Part shown: positions 36,889-45,109 of the stretch, piece after piece
How the letters are laid out: each line of letters starts with the position of its first letter
Position numbering within the stretch: position 1 is the stretch's first letter
Assembly (NCBI RefSeq): GCF_019645835.1
Contig: NZ_CP080998.1
Span: 2,790,001-2,854,000, forward strand
Origin: Mycolicibacterium holsaticum DSM 44478 = JCM 12374
Lineage (GTDB): Bacteria > Actinomycetota > Actinomycetes > Mycobacteriales > Mycobacteriaceae
Direction: 5' to 3'
Length of the DNA stretch: 64,000 nt
The notes under the pieces: model-generated
What the model was told of the DNA's origin: nothing
Databases searched by the model: none
What the model saw: the letters and a program-made list of their open reading frames with translations, nothing else
Program-made: the position numbers and the translations under genes

Positions 36889-37554
36889 CTACTCGGGTTC
36901 CTCGTCCAAGCCGTGTTCGATCGCATACCGGGCCAGTTCAACCCGGTTGGCGACCTGAAGCTTGCGGAACGTGGCCTGGACGTGGTTCTCGACGGTGCGG
37001 TGGCTGAGCGAAAGGCGCGCGGCGATCTGCTTGGCGGTCAACCCCTTCGCGACATGACGCAGGATCTCGGTCTCCCGTTCGGTAAGGCTCGGCGCCTGCG
37101 GGTCCTGTGCCGGGTTCTGCGCGATGCGGCGGTACTCCCCCAGCACCAGCCCGGCCAGCCCGGGGGTGAACACCGCGCGCCCCTCGGCCGTCGCGCGCAC
37201 CGCGTCGCCGAGTTCCTGTTTGGACGCGCTCTTGACCAGATAGCCGGTCGCCCCGGCCTTCACCGCCTCCAGCACGTCGTCGCGCTCGTCGGAAGCCGAC
37301 AGCACCAGGATCCGTGACGACGGGGACACGGCGAGCACCTCGGCGGTGGCGGTCGCGCCGTCGCCGTCCGCCAACCGCATGTCCATCACGACCACGTCGG
37401 GTTGCACCGCCGCCGCCCGACGCCGCGCCGCGGCCACCCCTTCTGCGGTCGCGACGACGGTGAACCCGTGCTCGGCGAGGTCGCGAGCCACCGCATCCCG
37501 CCAGATCGGATGGTCGTCGACCACCATCACCGTCGGGGTACCGTCAGTTCCCAT
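36889..37554 (-). CDS. NarL/FixJ-family response regulator
   Basis: A 221-residue response regulator: receiver domain with acidic pair VMVVDDHPIW, phospho-acceptor Asp in VVMDMRLADGDG and Lys in GYLVKSAS; C-terminal LuxR helix-turn-helix LTERETEILRHVAKGLTAKQIAARLSLSHRTVENHV. It activates or represses DNA targets when phosphorylated. ATG 37554 lies 28 bp inside the end of the kinase gene, so the two are co-translated. The in-frame extension to 37605 is not conserved in character. Confidence 0.93.
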   Translation of the reverse strand: MGTDGTPTVMVVDDHPIWRDAVARDLAEHGFTVVATAEGVAAARRRAAAVQPDVVVMDMRLADGDGATATAEVLAVSPSSRILVLSASDERDDVLEAVKAGATGYLVKSASKQELGDAVRATAEGRAVFTPGLAGLVLGEYRRIAQNPAQDPQAPSLTERETEILRHVAKGLTAKQIAARLSLSHRTVENHVQATFRKLQVANRVELARYAIEHGLDEEPE

Positions 37555-38660
37555 TCCGTCCCGCTTTCCGGCCCGGTGGTGAGCTTCGCGCTGCCGCCCA
37601 GCCAATTCATCCGTCCGACAATCGATTTGGCGATGCCGATGCGTCCCTCGTGCACGGCCTCGACCAGCCTGCCGTCGGGGATTCCGCCGCCGTCGTCGCG
37701 GACGCTCACGGTGACCGCGTCACCCAGGTCCTCCAGCAGCACGAAGGCGCGCGCATCCGGCCCGGCGTGGGCGGCGACGTTGTCGAGCGCGTTGGCCGCC
37801 GCGGCGCACAGTTCGGTCGCCGTGTGCTCGTCAAGCAACACCGGGTCGGCGGGCAGGCTCACCGACACCCGGTCCGAGGCTCGCGCCCGCAGCAGCGCGC
37901 CGACATCGATGAGCTGCCCGACGCGCGGTGCGCCGCTGGCCGAGCTCACCAAGCGCCGCAACGCGCGCTCCTGCTGGCCGGCCAGCTCGGCCAACTCCAC
38001 GGTCTCCCCGCCGATTTCGCGGCCGCGCCGGGACACCAACGCGAGCACCTGGATCGCGCCGTCGTGCACTTCGCGCGACAGCCGCTCCCGCTCCTGCTGC
38101 GCGGCGGCCAGCCGGGCCGCCTTTTCCAGCTCGGCGTGCGCGCGGCGCGCGGTCTGGGCAGCCATCCCGACCGCGAGGCCGACAGCGAGCTCGATGACGA
38201 TGGTCGCGTTGCGGCCCAGATCGTAGTTCACCACGCCCTTGACCGCCGTGCTGGCGATCATCACGGCGACCCCGGTCAGCATTCCGGCGATCGGGCCCAA
38301 CAGGATCGCCGCCGAGATCGTGGCGTTGGTGGCCCACAGCGTCGTCGGCCAGGACTGGTTGTCCAGCGCCCATTGCGACGATGCGATCAGCTCGGTGGAC
38401 AAAATCAACGCCAGCACCACGACAATTTCGGCCAACACCCACGACGGACGGCGGCCGAACCCGTTCAGATAGGCGAGCGCGCACGCCGCGCTCCACGCGA
38501 TCAGCACGCCGAACAGCAGCCAACCGATCACCGGCCGGTCCAGAGCTGGGTTGACCGCGATCTGAAACCCCAGTGCGTAAATGCAACTCAGCAGCCGGAA
38601 CACCTGCGCCGCGCGCCACAGCGGCGTGGCCGGATCGGGTCCGGTTTCCGGCATGGGCAT
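37527..38660 (-). CDS. MacS-like sensor histidine kinase
   Basis: A 377-residue HisKA_3-type kinase. About five N-terminal membrane helices form the sensor (DUF5931-like), followed by a coiled region and the phospho-acceptor His in LSREVHDGAIQVLALV, then an HATPase with N-box NALDNVAAHAG and G-box DDGGGIPDG. The first ATG shares its A with the glnQ stop (TGATG), so translation is coupled to the transporter. Intramembrane-sensing kinases of this type often answer to envelope or transport state, so a role in sensing the linked importer is inferred. Confidence 0.9.
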   Translation of the reverse strand: MPMPETGPDPATPLWRAAQVFRLLSCIYALGFQIAVNPALDRPVIGWLLFGVLIAWSAACALAYLNGFGRRPSWVLAEIVVVLALILSTELIASSQWALDNQSWPTTLWATNATISAAILLGPIAGMLTGVAVMIASTAVKGVVNYDLGRNATIVIELAVGLAVGMAAQTARRAHAELEKAARLAAAQQERERLSREVHDGAIQVLALVSRRGREIGGETVELAELAGQQERALRRLVSSASGAPRVGQLIDVGALLRARASDRVSVSLPADPVLLDEHTATELCAAAANALDNVAAHAGPDARAFVLLEDLGDAVTVSVRDDGGGIPDGRLVEAVHEGRIGIAKSIVGRMNWLGGSAKLTTGPESGTEWELTVPRR

Positions 38661-39421
38661 CAGAGCACCTTGGAAAGAAAGGCCTTCGTGCGTCCGTGTT
38701 GTGGGTTGGCGAGCACCTCACGGGGTGGCCCGCTCTCCACGACGACGCCGGCGTCCATGAACACCAGCTGGTTGGCGACCTCGCGCGCGAAGCCCATCTC
38801 GTGGGTCACCACCACCATCGTCATCCCTTCGGCGGCAAGCTTTTTCATCACCGCCAGCACCTCGCCCACCAGCTCGGGGTCAAGCGCGGAGGTCGGCTCG
38901 TCGAACAGCATCAGCTTGGGGTTCATCGCCAGCGCCCTGGCGATCGCGACCCGTTGTTGCTGGCCACCGGAGAGCTGCGCGGGATACGCGTCGGCCTTGG
39001 CCGACAGGCCGACCTGATCGAGCAGATCATGTCCCCGCGCGAGCGCCTCGGCCTTCTTGATGCGTTTGACGTGGATCGGCGCCTCCACGACGTTCTCCAG
39101 CGCGGTGCGGTGCGGGAACAGGTTGAAGTGCTGGAACACCATTCCGATGTCGCGCCGTTGCTTCGCGGCCTCTCGCGGGGACATCTCATGGAGCTTCTGG
39201 CCACGCTCGCGGTAACCGATCAGGTCCCCGTCCACGTAGAGCCGGCCCGCGTTCACCTGCTCGAGATGGTTGATGCACCGCAGGAACGTCGACTTGCCCG
39301 AACCCGACGGGCCCACCATGCAGAGCACTTCGCCCTTGCCGACCTCCAACGTGATGCCCTTGAGCACCTCAAGGGCACCGAAGTTCTTGCAGACCTGCTC
39401 GGCCTTGACCATCGGCGTCAT
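38660..39421 (-). CDS. glnQ: Polar amino acid (glutamine-type) ABC transporter ATP-binding protein
   Basis: A 253-residue ATPase of the polar amino acid uptake family: Walker [20 protein letters not shown]-loop [11 protein letters not shown], signature [17 protein letters not shown], Walker [22 protein letters not shown]-switch [12 protein letters not shown]. Start overlaps glnP (ATGA), stop overlaps the kinase start. Glutamine is the family default; glutamate, aspartate or another polar amino acid is equally possible. Confidence 0.94.
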   Translation of the reverse strand: MTPMVKAEQVCKNFGALEVLKGITLEVGKGEVLCMVGPSGSGKSTFLRCINHLEQVNAGRLYVDGDLIGYRERGQKLHEMSPREAAKQRRDIGMVFQHFNLFPHRTALENVVEAPIHVKRIKKAEALARGHDLLDQVGLSAKADAYPAQLSGGQQQRVAIARALAMNPKLMLFDEPTSALDPELVGEVLAVMKKLAAEGMTMVVVTHEMGFAREVANQLVFMDAGVVVESGPPREVLANPQHGRTKAFLSKVL

Positions 39422-40350
39422 GGGTGCGCCTCCCCGGCCCTCTGCGCCTTGGCCAGTGCCTCCAGTTGTTTCGTCGTCAGCTTTCGCGACGCGCCCCGGG
39501 AGAAATGGCGTTCGAGGTAGTACTGGCCGACCATCAGGACGCTGGTGATGACCAGGTACCAGGTCGCCGCCACCAGCAGCAGCGGGACGGGTTCGAAAGT
39601 GCGCGCGGCGATCTCGCGGGAGGTGATCCCGTACAGGTCCAAAGTGAACGGCACCGCGGTGACCAGCGAGGTGGTCTTCAGCATGCTGATGACCTCGTTA
39701 CCGGTCGGCGGGATGATCACCCGCATCGCCTGCGGCAGCACCGTCCGACGCATCGTCATTCCCCACGACATGCCCAGCGCCGTCGAAGCCTCTGCCTGAC
39801 CTTCGGGCACGGAACTGATTCCGGCGCGGATGATCTCAGCCATGTAGGCCGCCTCGTTGAGCGCCAGCCCGAGGATGGCCAACAGGAACGGGATCGACAG
39901 GCTCTGCAGGTCTAGCTCGAACAGCGCCGGGCCGAACGGCACTCCGAGACGCAGGTTCTGGTAGATCGTCGGAAGCAGCCCCCAGAACACCAACTGCACG
40001 TACACCGGGGTGCCCCGGAAGATCCACAAGTACACCCAGGACACCGATTTCAGCACCGGGTTGGGCGACAACCGCATCATCGCGAGCACCACGCCGAGCA
40101 CGATGGCCAGCACCATCGAGTAGATGGTCAACTGCAGCGTGTTGACCACACCGACCTTGAGGACCCGCTCGTTGAACAGGTACTCCCAATACGTCGACCA
40201 CCGGTAGGCCTCGTTGGTGGCCGCACCGTAGAGGAACAGCGCGACGAGAAAGACGATGACGACCGCCGCGAACCACCGCCACGGATGACGCAGCGGGACC
40301 GCGTCGATGGCGGCCGGACTGTCGGTGGACGGCGTGTCGACCTTCGTCAT
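39418..40350 (-). CDS. glnP: Polar amino acid ABC transporter permease
   Basis: A 310-residue permease of the HisMQ/GlnP family. A ~30-residue cytoplasmic N-terminus, a first helix ([18 protein letters not shown]), an extracytoplasmic loop, then five core helices beginning [27 protein letters not shown]. The EAA coupling motif is [24 protein letters not shown]. Being a single permease, it should act as a homodimer. It follows glnH after 16 bp and overlaps glnQ. Confidence 0.93.
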   Translation of the reverse strand: MTKVDTPSTDSPAAIDAVPLRHPWRWFAAVVIVFLVALFLYGAATNEAYRWSTYWEYLFNERVLKVGVVNTLQLTIYSMVLAIVLGVVLAMMRLSPNPVLKSVSWVYLWIFRGTPVYVQLVFWGLLPTIYQNLRLGVPFGPALFELDLQSLSIPFLLAILGLALNEAAYMAEIIRAGISSVPEGQAEASTALGMSWGMTMRRTVLPQAMRVIIPPTGNEVISMLKTTSLVTAVPFTLDLYGITSREIAARTFEPVPLLLVAATWYLVITSVLMVGQYYLERHFSRGASRKLTTKQLEALAKAQRAGEAHP

Positions 40351-40366
40351 CGCGCGTTCCTTGCCC

Positions 40367-41284
40367 CTAGTTGATCGCGCCGTTGATGACCGGCTTGTCG
40401 ATCATCCCGTTCTCGACGCCCCAGTTCTTGGCGATCTCCTCATAGGTCCCGGTCTCGATCAGGTGCTCCAAGGCCATCTGCAGGGACTGGGCCAACGGTG
40501 AACCCTTTTGCACCGGCCAGCCGTAGGGCGCCGAGTCGAAGATCTTGCCGGCCTCCTCGAGCTTTCCGTTGCTCTGCTTGATCGCGTAGGACGTGACCGG
40601 AGAATCCGCCGACATCGCATCGACCTGACCGAGGATCACCGCGTTGGTGGCCGCATCCTGCCCGTCGAACGAGACGATCTCGATCGGCGGCTTACCGGCG
40701 TCGGTGCATGCCTTGCTCTTGGCCGGCAGCTCCTCGACTTCCTCGGTGGTGGTGGCCTGTACCGCCACCTTCTTGCCGCAGGCGTTGTTCGGATCGACCG
40801 GCTCGCCTGGGCGCTGTGCCCACAGGATGCCGGCGTTGAAGTAGGTGACGAAGTCCACGGACTGCTCACGTTCTTTGGTGTCGGTGAACGACGACATGCC
40901 GACGTTGTATGTGCCGCCCTGAATCGACGGGATGATCTTCGCGAAATCGGACTCCCGGTAGTCCGGCGTGAGGCCGAGCGTGGCCGCGATCGCGTTCATC
41001 AGGTCGACGTCGAACCCGACGATCTTGCCGCTGGGATCCTTGAACTCGTTGGGCGGGTAGGGAATGTTGACGCCGACGACCAGCTCACCCGAGGCTTTGA
41101 TGGCCTCGGGCACGGTGTTGGCGATCTCGTCGACCTTCTGCGCGGGCGCCGCAGTGGTCGCGGTGGTGGTTTCGTCGGTGGCGGTGTTGCTTGCGCAACC
41201 CGACAGCGCGAGCGCACCGGTCGCAGCAAACGCTGCGGCGATGCGCCACAGTCTCCCTCGACGGTCTCGACACGCACCTAACAC
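40367..41284 (-). CDS. glnH: Polar amino acid ABC transporter substrate-binding lipoprotein
   Basis: A 305-residue type II periplasmic binding protein. The signal peptide ends in lipobox LSGC with the lipid-attached Cys at residue 30, followed by a Thr/Ala-rich linker. Binding-domain features are GELVVGVNIPYPPNEFKDPSGKIVGFDVDLMNAIA and SADSPVTSYAI. GTG 41284 is preceded by GGAGGCAAACC; the longer in-frame reading to 41458 is leader sequence. First gene of glnHPQ-kinase-regulator. A perfect GAACCGGTTC palindrome (41312-41321) sits in its leader. Confidence 0.93.
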   Translation of the reverse strand: MLGACRDRRGRLWRIAAAFAATGALALSGCASNTATDETTTATTAAPAQKVDEIANTVPEAIKASGELVVGVNIPYPPNEFKDPSGKIVGFDVDLMNAIAATLGLTPDYRESDFAKIIPSIQGGTYNVGMSSFTDTKEREQSVDFVTYFNAGILWAQRPGEPVDPNNACGKKVAVQATTTEEVEELPAKSKACTDAGKPPIEIVSFDGQDAATNAVILGQVDAMSADSPVTSYAIKQSNGKLEEAGKIFDSAPYGWPVQKGSPLAQSLQMALEHLIETGTYEEIAKNWGVENGMIDKPVINGAIN

Positions 41285-41356
41285 GGTTTGCCTCCACTTT
41301 CTGCCTCGCGGGAACCGGTTCGCAGGGCCGGTAACGGAACAGTAGTGGAGACCTAA

Positions 41357-41383
41357 GGCGGTGGCAGGAGAACTCGAACCGCC
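41357..41383 (-). terminator. Hairpin after the DUF732 gene
   Basis: GGCGGT (41357-41362) and ACCGCC (41378-41383), 15-nt loop, starting 2 nt after the stop codon; the minus-strand continuation is TTAGG with no T-run. It weakly separates the DUF732 gene from glnH. Confidence 0.35.
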
Positions 41384-41385
41384 CG

Positions 41386-41703
41386 TTATTTCCAAACTCT
41401 GGGGCAGTACGTGGGGATCGCGGCCTCGGCGAAGTGCGCGGCTTCGGTTTCTGTCCAACCCTGCTCATGAGCGAGGTGGTAGGCGGCGCGCCACTTGGGT
41501 GCGTTCTGCCGCGTGCGCGCCAGGCAGAAGTCCTTGGCCACCCGGATCGCCTCGGTCTTGCTGGAATACGGCACGCCTTTCTGGTCGAGGTATTCGATGA
41601 ATTGGTCGTCCTTTTCACCTGCGTGGGCAGGCGCGACGGCCATTGCCGCGCCCGACGCAACGAGCAAGGCAGCCATCGACGCGATCGCTGTACGTTTCAA
41701 CAT
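41386..41703 (-). CDS. Exported DUF732 protein
   Basis: A 105-residue secreted protein. Signal peptide LKRTAIASMAALLVASGAAM with cleavage expected after APAHA before GE. The mature part has the DUF732 pattern DDQFIEYLDQKGVPYSSKTEAIRVAKDFC, then a second Cys near the C-terminus (PTYCPRVWK), which probably makes a disulfide with the first. Function unknown; the family is widespread and multi-copy in mycobacteria. ATG 41703. Confidence 0.85.
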   Translation of the reverse strand: MLKRTAIASMAALLVASGAAMAVAPAHAGEKDDQFIEYLDQKGVPYSSKTEAIRVAKDFCLARTRQNAPKWRAAYHLAHEQGWTETEAAHFAEAAIPTYCPRVWK

Positions 41704-41920
41704 CACTCCTCGTTTGCTCACGCAATTTTTAAGGCTGTGCTCAAAAGGGTGCATTTGGGGCGGTATCGTACCGAATCTGCACTGTGTAGTCATAATTGGC
41801 TTCTGTGTTGCGGGCCGCATTATTTGCACATGACCCATCCGATCGTTTGCGCACGCGTCAATCGCCCGCACCACGTGCGAAATCCGTTCTTTCAGTACCG
41901 GTTTGTGCCAGACTTCGCGC

Positions 41921-42535
41921 ATGGAAAGCCCAGCATCACCCAACCTGCTGCAGCACCTCTGGAAATCGACGCTGCTGTCCGGCGTGCTTGCCGTCATTCT
42001 CGGTGTCCTGGTCCTCGCCTGGCCGGGCATCACGATCGTCATCGCGGCGATCTTCTTCGGCGCATACCTTTTGGTCGCCGGCATCGCACAAGTGGTCTTC
42101 GCGTTCAGCCTGCACGTCTCGGCCGGAGGGCGGGTGCTGCTGTTCATCAGCGGTGCCGCCGCGCTGATCCTGGCCGTGCTGTGCTTCCGCAACCTGCAGG
42201 AGTCGATCCTGCTGCTGGCCATCTGGATCGGCGTCGGGTTCATCTTCCGGGGCGTGGCCACCGCGGTATCGGCGATCAGCGACCCGACCCTGCCCGGCCG
42301 CGGTTGGGAGATCTTCATCGGGGTGATCAGCGTGATCGCCGGCGTCGTCCTGCTGGCCTCGCCGTTCCCGTCGCTGGCGACGCTGACCGTGGTGGTCGGC
42401 ATCTGGCTGGTTGTTCTGGGAGTGTTCGAAGTGGTCTCCGCGTTCGGCATCCGCAGCGCGTCCAAGAACTTCAAGAACCGAGCCGCCGAGACCTCGGCGG
42501 CCGACAGCGAAGGGACTGAAGCGCCGGTGAGCTAA
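41921..42535 (+). CDS. HdeD-family membrane protein (Rv1624c-like)
   Basis: A 204-residue protein with six predicted helices arranged as repeated DUF308/HdeD units (GVLAVILGVLVLAWPGITIVIAAIFFGAYLLVAGIAQ and GVISVIAGVVLLASPFPS). HdeD is linked with acid resistance in enterobacteria; the mycobacterial role is unknown. It ends in a ~30-residue charged cytoplasmic tail. It lies 62 bp upstream of cydA, as Rv1624c does of Rv1623c. The 217 bp upstream (41704-41920) are AT-richer and hold no gene. Confidence 0.88.
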   Translation: MESPASPNLLQHLWKSTLLSGVLAVILGVLVLAWPGITIVIAAIFFGAYLLVAGIAQVVFAFSLHVSAGGRVLLFISGAAALILAVLCFRNLQESILLLAIWIGVGFIFRGVATAVSAISDPTLPGRGWEIFIGVISVIAGVVLLASPFPSLATLTVVVGIWLVVLGVFEVVSAFGIRSASKNFKNRAAETSAADSEGTEAPVS

Positions 42536-42541
42536 CGCACA

Positions 42542-42570
42542 CTGACGTCTACTACGTCCTGTCGTAGGCT
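42542..42570 (+). promoter_or_regulatory. Probable cydA promoter
   Basis: CTGACG (42542-42547), 17 bp, TAGGCT (42565-42570), placing the start near 42577 and leaving a short leader with GAAGGG before the ATG at 42598. CTACG-TCCTGT-CGTAG (42552-42567) is an inverted repeat within the spacer. Confidence 0.5.
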
Positions 42571-42597
42571 GGCAGCACAGCCACGAAAGAAGGGCAG

Positions 42598-44055
42598 ATG
42601 GACGCGCTCGATGTGTCGCGGTGGCAGTTCGGCATCACAACCGTCTACCACTTCATCTTTGTTCCGCTGACCATCGGGCTGGCGCCGCTGATCGCCGTCA
42701 TGCAGACCGCATGGGTGGTCACCGACAACCCGGTGTGGTATCGGCTGACCCGGTTCTTCGGCAAGCTTTTCCTGATCAACTTCGCGCTCGGGGTGGCGAC
42801 CGGGATCGTCCAGGAGTTCCAGTTCGGGATGAACTGGAGTGAGTACTCCCGCTTCGTCGGCGACGTGTTCGGCGCGCCGCTGGCGATGGAGGGCCTCGCC
42901 GCGTTCTTCTTCGAGTCGACGTTCATCGGCCTGTGGATCTTCGGGTGGAGCCGGTTGCCCCGGCTGGTGCACCTGGCCTGCATCTGGGTCGTGGCGATCG
43001 CGGTGAACATGTCGGCGTTCTTCATCATCGCCGCCAACTCCTGGATGCAGCACCCCGTCGGGGCGGTCGTCAACCCCGACACCGGCCGCGCGGAGCTGAC
43101 CAGCATCGTGGCGCTGTTCACCAACAACACCGCGATCGCCGCGTTCTCGCACGCGGTGTTCGGGTCGTTCCTCACCGCGGGCACCTTCGTGGCGGCCGTC
43201 TGCGCCTGGTGGATGGTCCGGGCGCACCGGCAGGGACCGGAGACCGACGCCCACACCCTGTATCGGCCTGCCGCCGTACTCGGCTGCCTTGTGGTGCTGG
43301 CGTCCACCGTCGGCCTGGTGGCCACCGGCGACATCCAGGGCAAGCTCATGTTCGAGCAGCAGCCGATGAAGATGGCCTCCGCGGAATCGCTGTGCCACAG
43401 CGAAACCGACCCGCATTTCTCGATCCTCACGGTCGGCACGCACAACAACTGCGACAGCGTCGTGCACCTGATCAAGGTGCCCTACGTGCTGCCGTTCCTG
43501 GCCGAGGGCACCTTCAGCGGGGTGCACCTCGAAGGCGTCAAGGACCTGCAGGAGCAGTATCAGGAGAAGTTCGGACCCGGCGACTATCGACCCAACCTGT
43601 TCGTGACGTACTGGTCGTTCCGCGCGATGATCGGGTTGCTCGCGGTCCCCGTGCTGTTCTCGTTGGCGGTGCTGTGGTTCACCCGCGGCGGCCGGATCCC
43701 GAAGTCGCCGTGGCTGAGCCGGTTCGCGCTGGTGACGTTGCCGACCCCGTTCCTGGCCAACAGCGCGGGCTGGATATTCACCGAGATGGGCCGCCAGCCC
43801 TGGGTGGTGGTGCCCAACCCGACCGGTGACCAGATGATCCGGTTGACCGTGGCCGAAGGCGTCTCCGGACACGACGCCGGCATGGTCGTGCTGTCGTTGG
43901 TGACCTTCACGCTGGTGTACGCGGTGCTGGCGGTCATCTGGTTCTGGCTGATCCGGCGCTATGTCGTCGAGGGACCCCAGGAACACGACTCCGAACCGGT
44001 GCCACCGCAACCACCCGGCGACGACGACATGGCGCCGCTGTCGTTCGCGTACTGA
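42598..44055 (+). CDS. cydA: Cytochrome bd quinol oxidase subunit I
   Basis: A 485-residue membrane subunit that binds hemes b558, b595 and d and oxidises menaquinol with oxygen, giving mycobacteria a high-affinity, bc1-independent terminal oxidase. N-terminal heme ligand His is in TTVYHFIFVPLTIGL; the conserved GRQPW is in TEMGRQPWVV; the Q-loop is of the short type. Nine helices are predicted. A Cys-containing external loop (ESLCHSETD, HNNCDS) could form a disulfide. It is the first gene of cydABDC. Confidence 0.97.
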   Translation: MDALDVSRWQFGITTVYHFIFVPLTIGLAPLIAVMQTAWVVTDNPVWYRLTRFFGKLFLINFALGVATGIVQEFQFGMNWSEYSRFVGDVFGAPLAMEGLAAFFFESTFIGLWIFGWSRLPRLVHLACIWVVAIAVNMSAFFIIAANSWMQHPVGAVVNPDTGRAELTSIVALFTNNTAIAAFSHAVFGSFLTAGTFVAAVCAWWMVRAHRQGPETDAHTLYRPAAVLGCLVVLASTVGLVATGDIQGKLMFEQQPMKMASAESLCHSETDPHFSILTVGTHNNCDSVVHLIKVPYVLPFLAEGTFSGVHLEGVKDLQEQYQEKFGPGDYRPNLFVTYWSFRAMIGLLAVPVLFSLAVLWFTRGGRIPKSPWLSRFALVTLPTPFLANSAGWIFTEMGRQPWVVVPNPTGDQMIRLTVAEGVSGHDAGMVVLSLVTFTLVYAVLAVIWFWLIRRYVVEGPQEHDSEPVPPQPPGDDDMAPLSFAY

Positions 44056-44068
44056 GGAGGGATCGGCA

Positions 44069-45109
44069 ATGTGGCTGCAGGAAATGTGGTTTGTCGTGAT
44101 GGCCGTGCTGTTTCTCGGCTTCTTCGTTCTCGAGGGCTTCGACTTCGGCGTCGGCATGTTGATGGCCCCACTCGGGCAGGCCGCCAAGGGTGACCGCGAG
44201 CAACATCGGCGCGCGGTGCTCAACACCATCGGCCCGGTCTGGGACGGCAACGAGGTGTGGCTGATCACCGCGGGCGGTGCGATGTTCGCGGCGTTCCCGG
44301 ACTGGTACGCGACGTTGTTCTCCGGGTTCTATCTGCCGCTGTTGGCGATCCTCTTCTCGATGATTCTGCGGGTGGTCGCGATCGAATGGCGTGGCAAGGT
44401 CGACGATCCGGCCTGGCAGCGGGCGGCCGACGCCGGCATCGCGATCGGTTCGTGGGTGCCGGCGATCCTGTGGGGTGTGGTGTTCGCCGCGCTGATCGGG
44501 GGGCTGCCCGTCGATGCCGACAAACAACTGCACCTTTCGTTCGGTGACTTGTTCAACGCATACACGCTGCTCGGCGGGCTGGCCACCTGTGGTCTGTTCC
44601 TCTTTCACGGGGCGGCGTTCATCGCGCTGAAAACCCATGGCGCACTGCGCGACGACGCGCTGCGGTTCGCGACCGGGCTGGCGCTTCCCGTGACGGCCGC
44701 GGTCGGCGGCTTCGGGTTGTGGACCCAGCTCGCGCACGGCAAGAACTGGACCTGGATCGTGCTCGGCGTCGCGGTGGTGGCACTGCTGGCGGCGATCTCC
44801 CGGGTGCTCAGCCGCACCGGTGACGGCTGGGCCTTCGCCTACACCACGATCGTCGTTGCCGCCGTGGTGGTTCTGTTGTTCGGCGCCCTGTATCCGAACG
44901 TGATGCCGTCGAACCTGAACCCGGACTGGAGCCTGACGATCTACAACGCGTCGTCGAGCCCGTACACGCTGACGATCATGTCCTGGGCAGCGCTGGCGTT
45001 CGTTCCGCTGATCCTGGTCTACCAGGGCTGGACGTATTGGGTGTTCCGCAAACGGATTTCTGCCGAGCAGATCCCCGCTTCGGTCGGTCTGCCGAGGCGC
45101 TCGACGTGA
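44069..45109 (+). CDS. cydB: Cytochrome bd quinol oxidase subunit II
   Basis: A 346-residue membrane subunit, eight to nine helices, beginning WLQEMWFVVMAVLFLGFFVLEGFDFGVGML, the diagnostic CydB start, and LNTIGPVWDGNEVWLITAGGAMFAAFP. It pairs with CydA. ATG 44069 has GAGGAGGGA upstream and lies 13 bp after the cydA stop; its stop overlaps the cydD GTG (GTGA). Confidence 0.97.
   Translation: MWLQEMWFVVMAVLFLGFFVLEGFDFGVGMLMAPLGQAAKGDREQHRRAVLNTIGPVWDGNEVWLITAGGAMFAAFPDWYATLFSGFYLPLLAILFSMILRVVAIEWRGKVDDPAWQRAADAGIAIGSWVPAILWGVVFAALIGGLPVDADKQLHLSFGDLFNAYTLLGGLATCGLFLFHGAAFIALKTHGALRDDALRFATGLALPVTAAVGGFGLWTQLAHGKNWTWIVLGVAVVALLAAISRVLSRTGDGWAFAYTTIVVAAVVVLLFGALYPNVMPSNLNPDWSLTIYNASSSPYTLTIMSWAALAFVPLILVYQGWTYWVFRKRISAEQIPASVGLPRRST

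Noticed and set aside
41312..41321. GlnR site at glnH (GAACCGGTTC palindrome)
   Set aside because: It does not match the GTnAC-N6-GnAAC arrangement and lies in the leader close to the start codon.
42532..44268. Open frame of 578 codons on the minus strand
   Set aside because: Antisense to cydA; His/Arg/Gln-rich with no recognisable domain.
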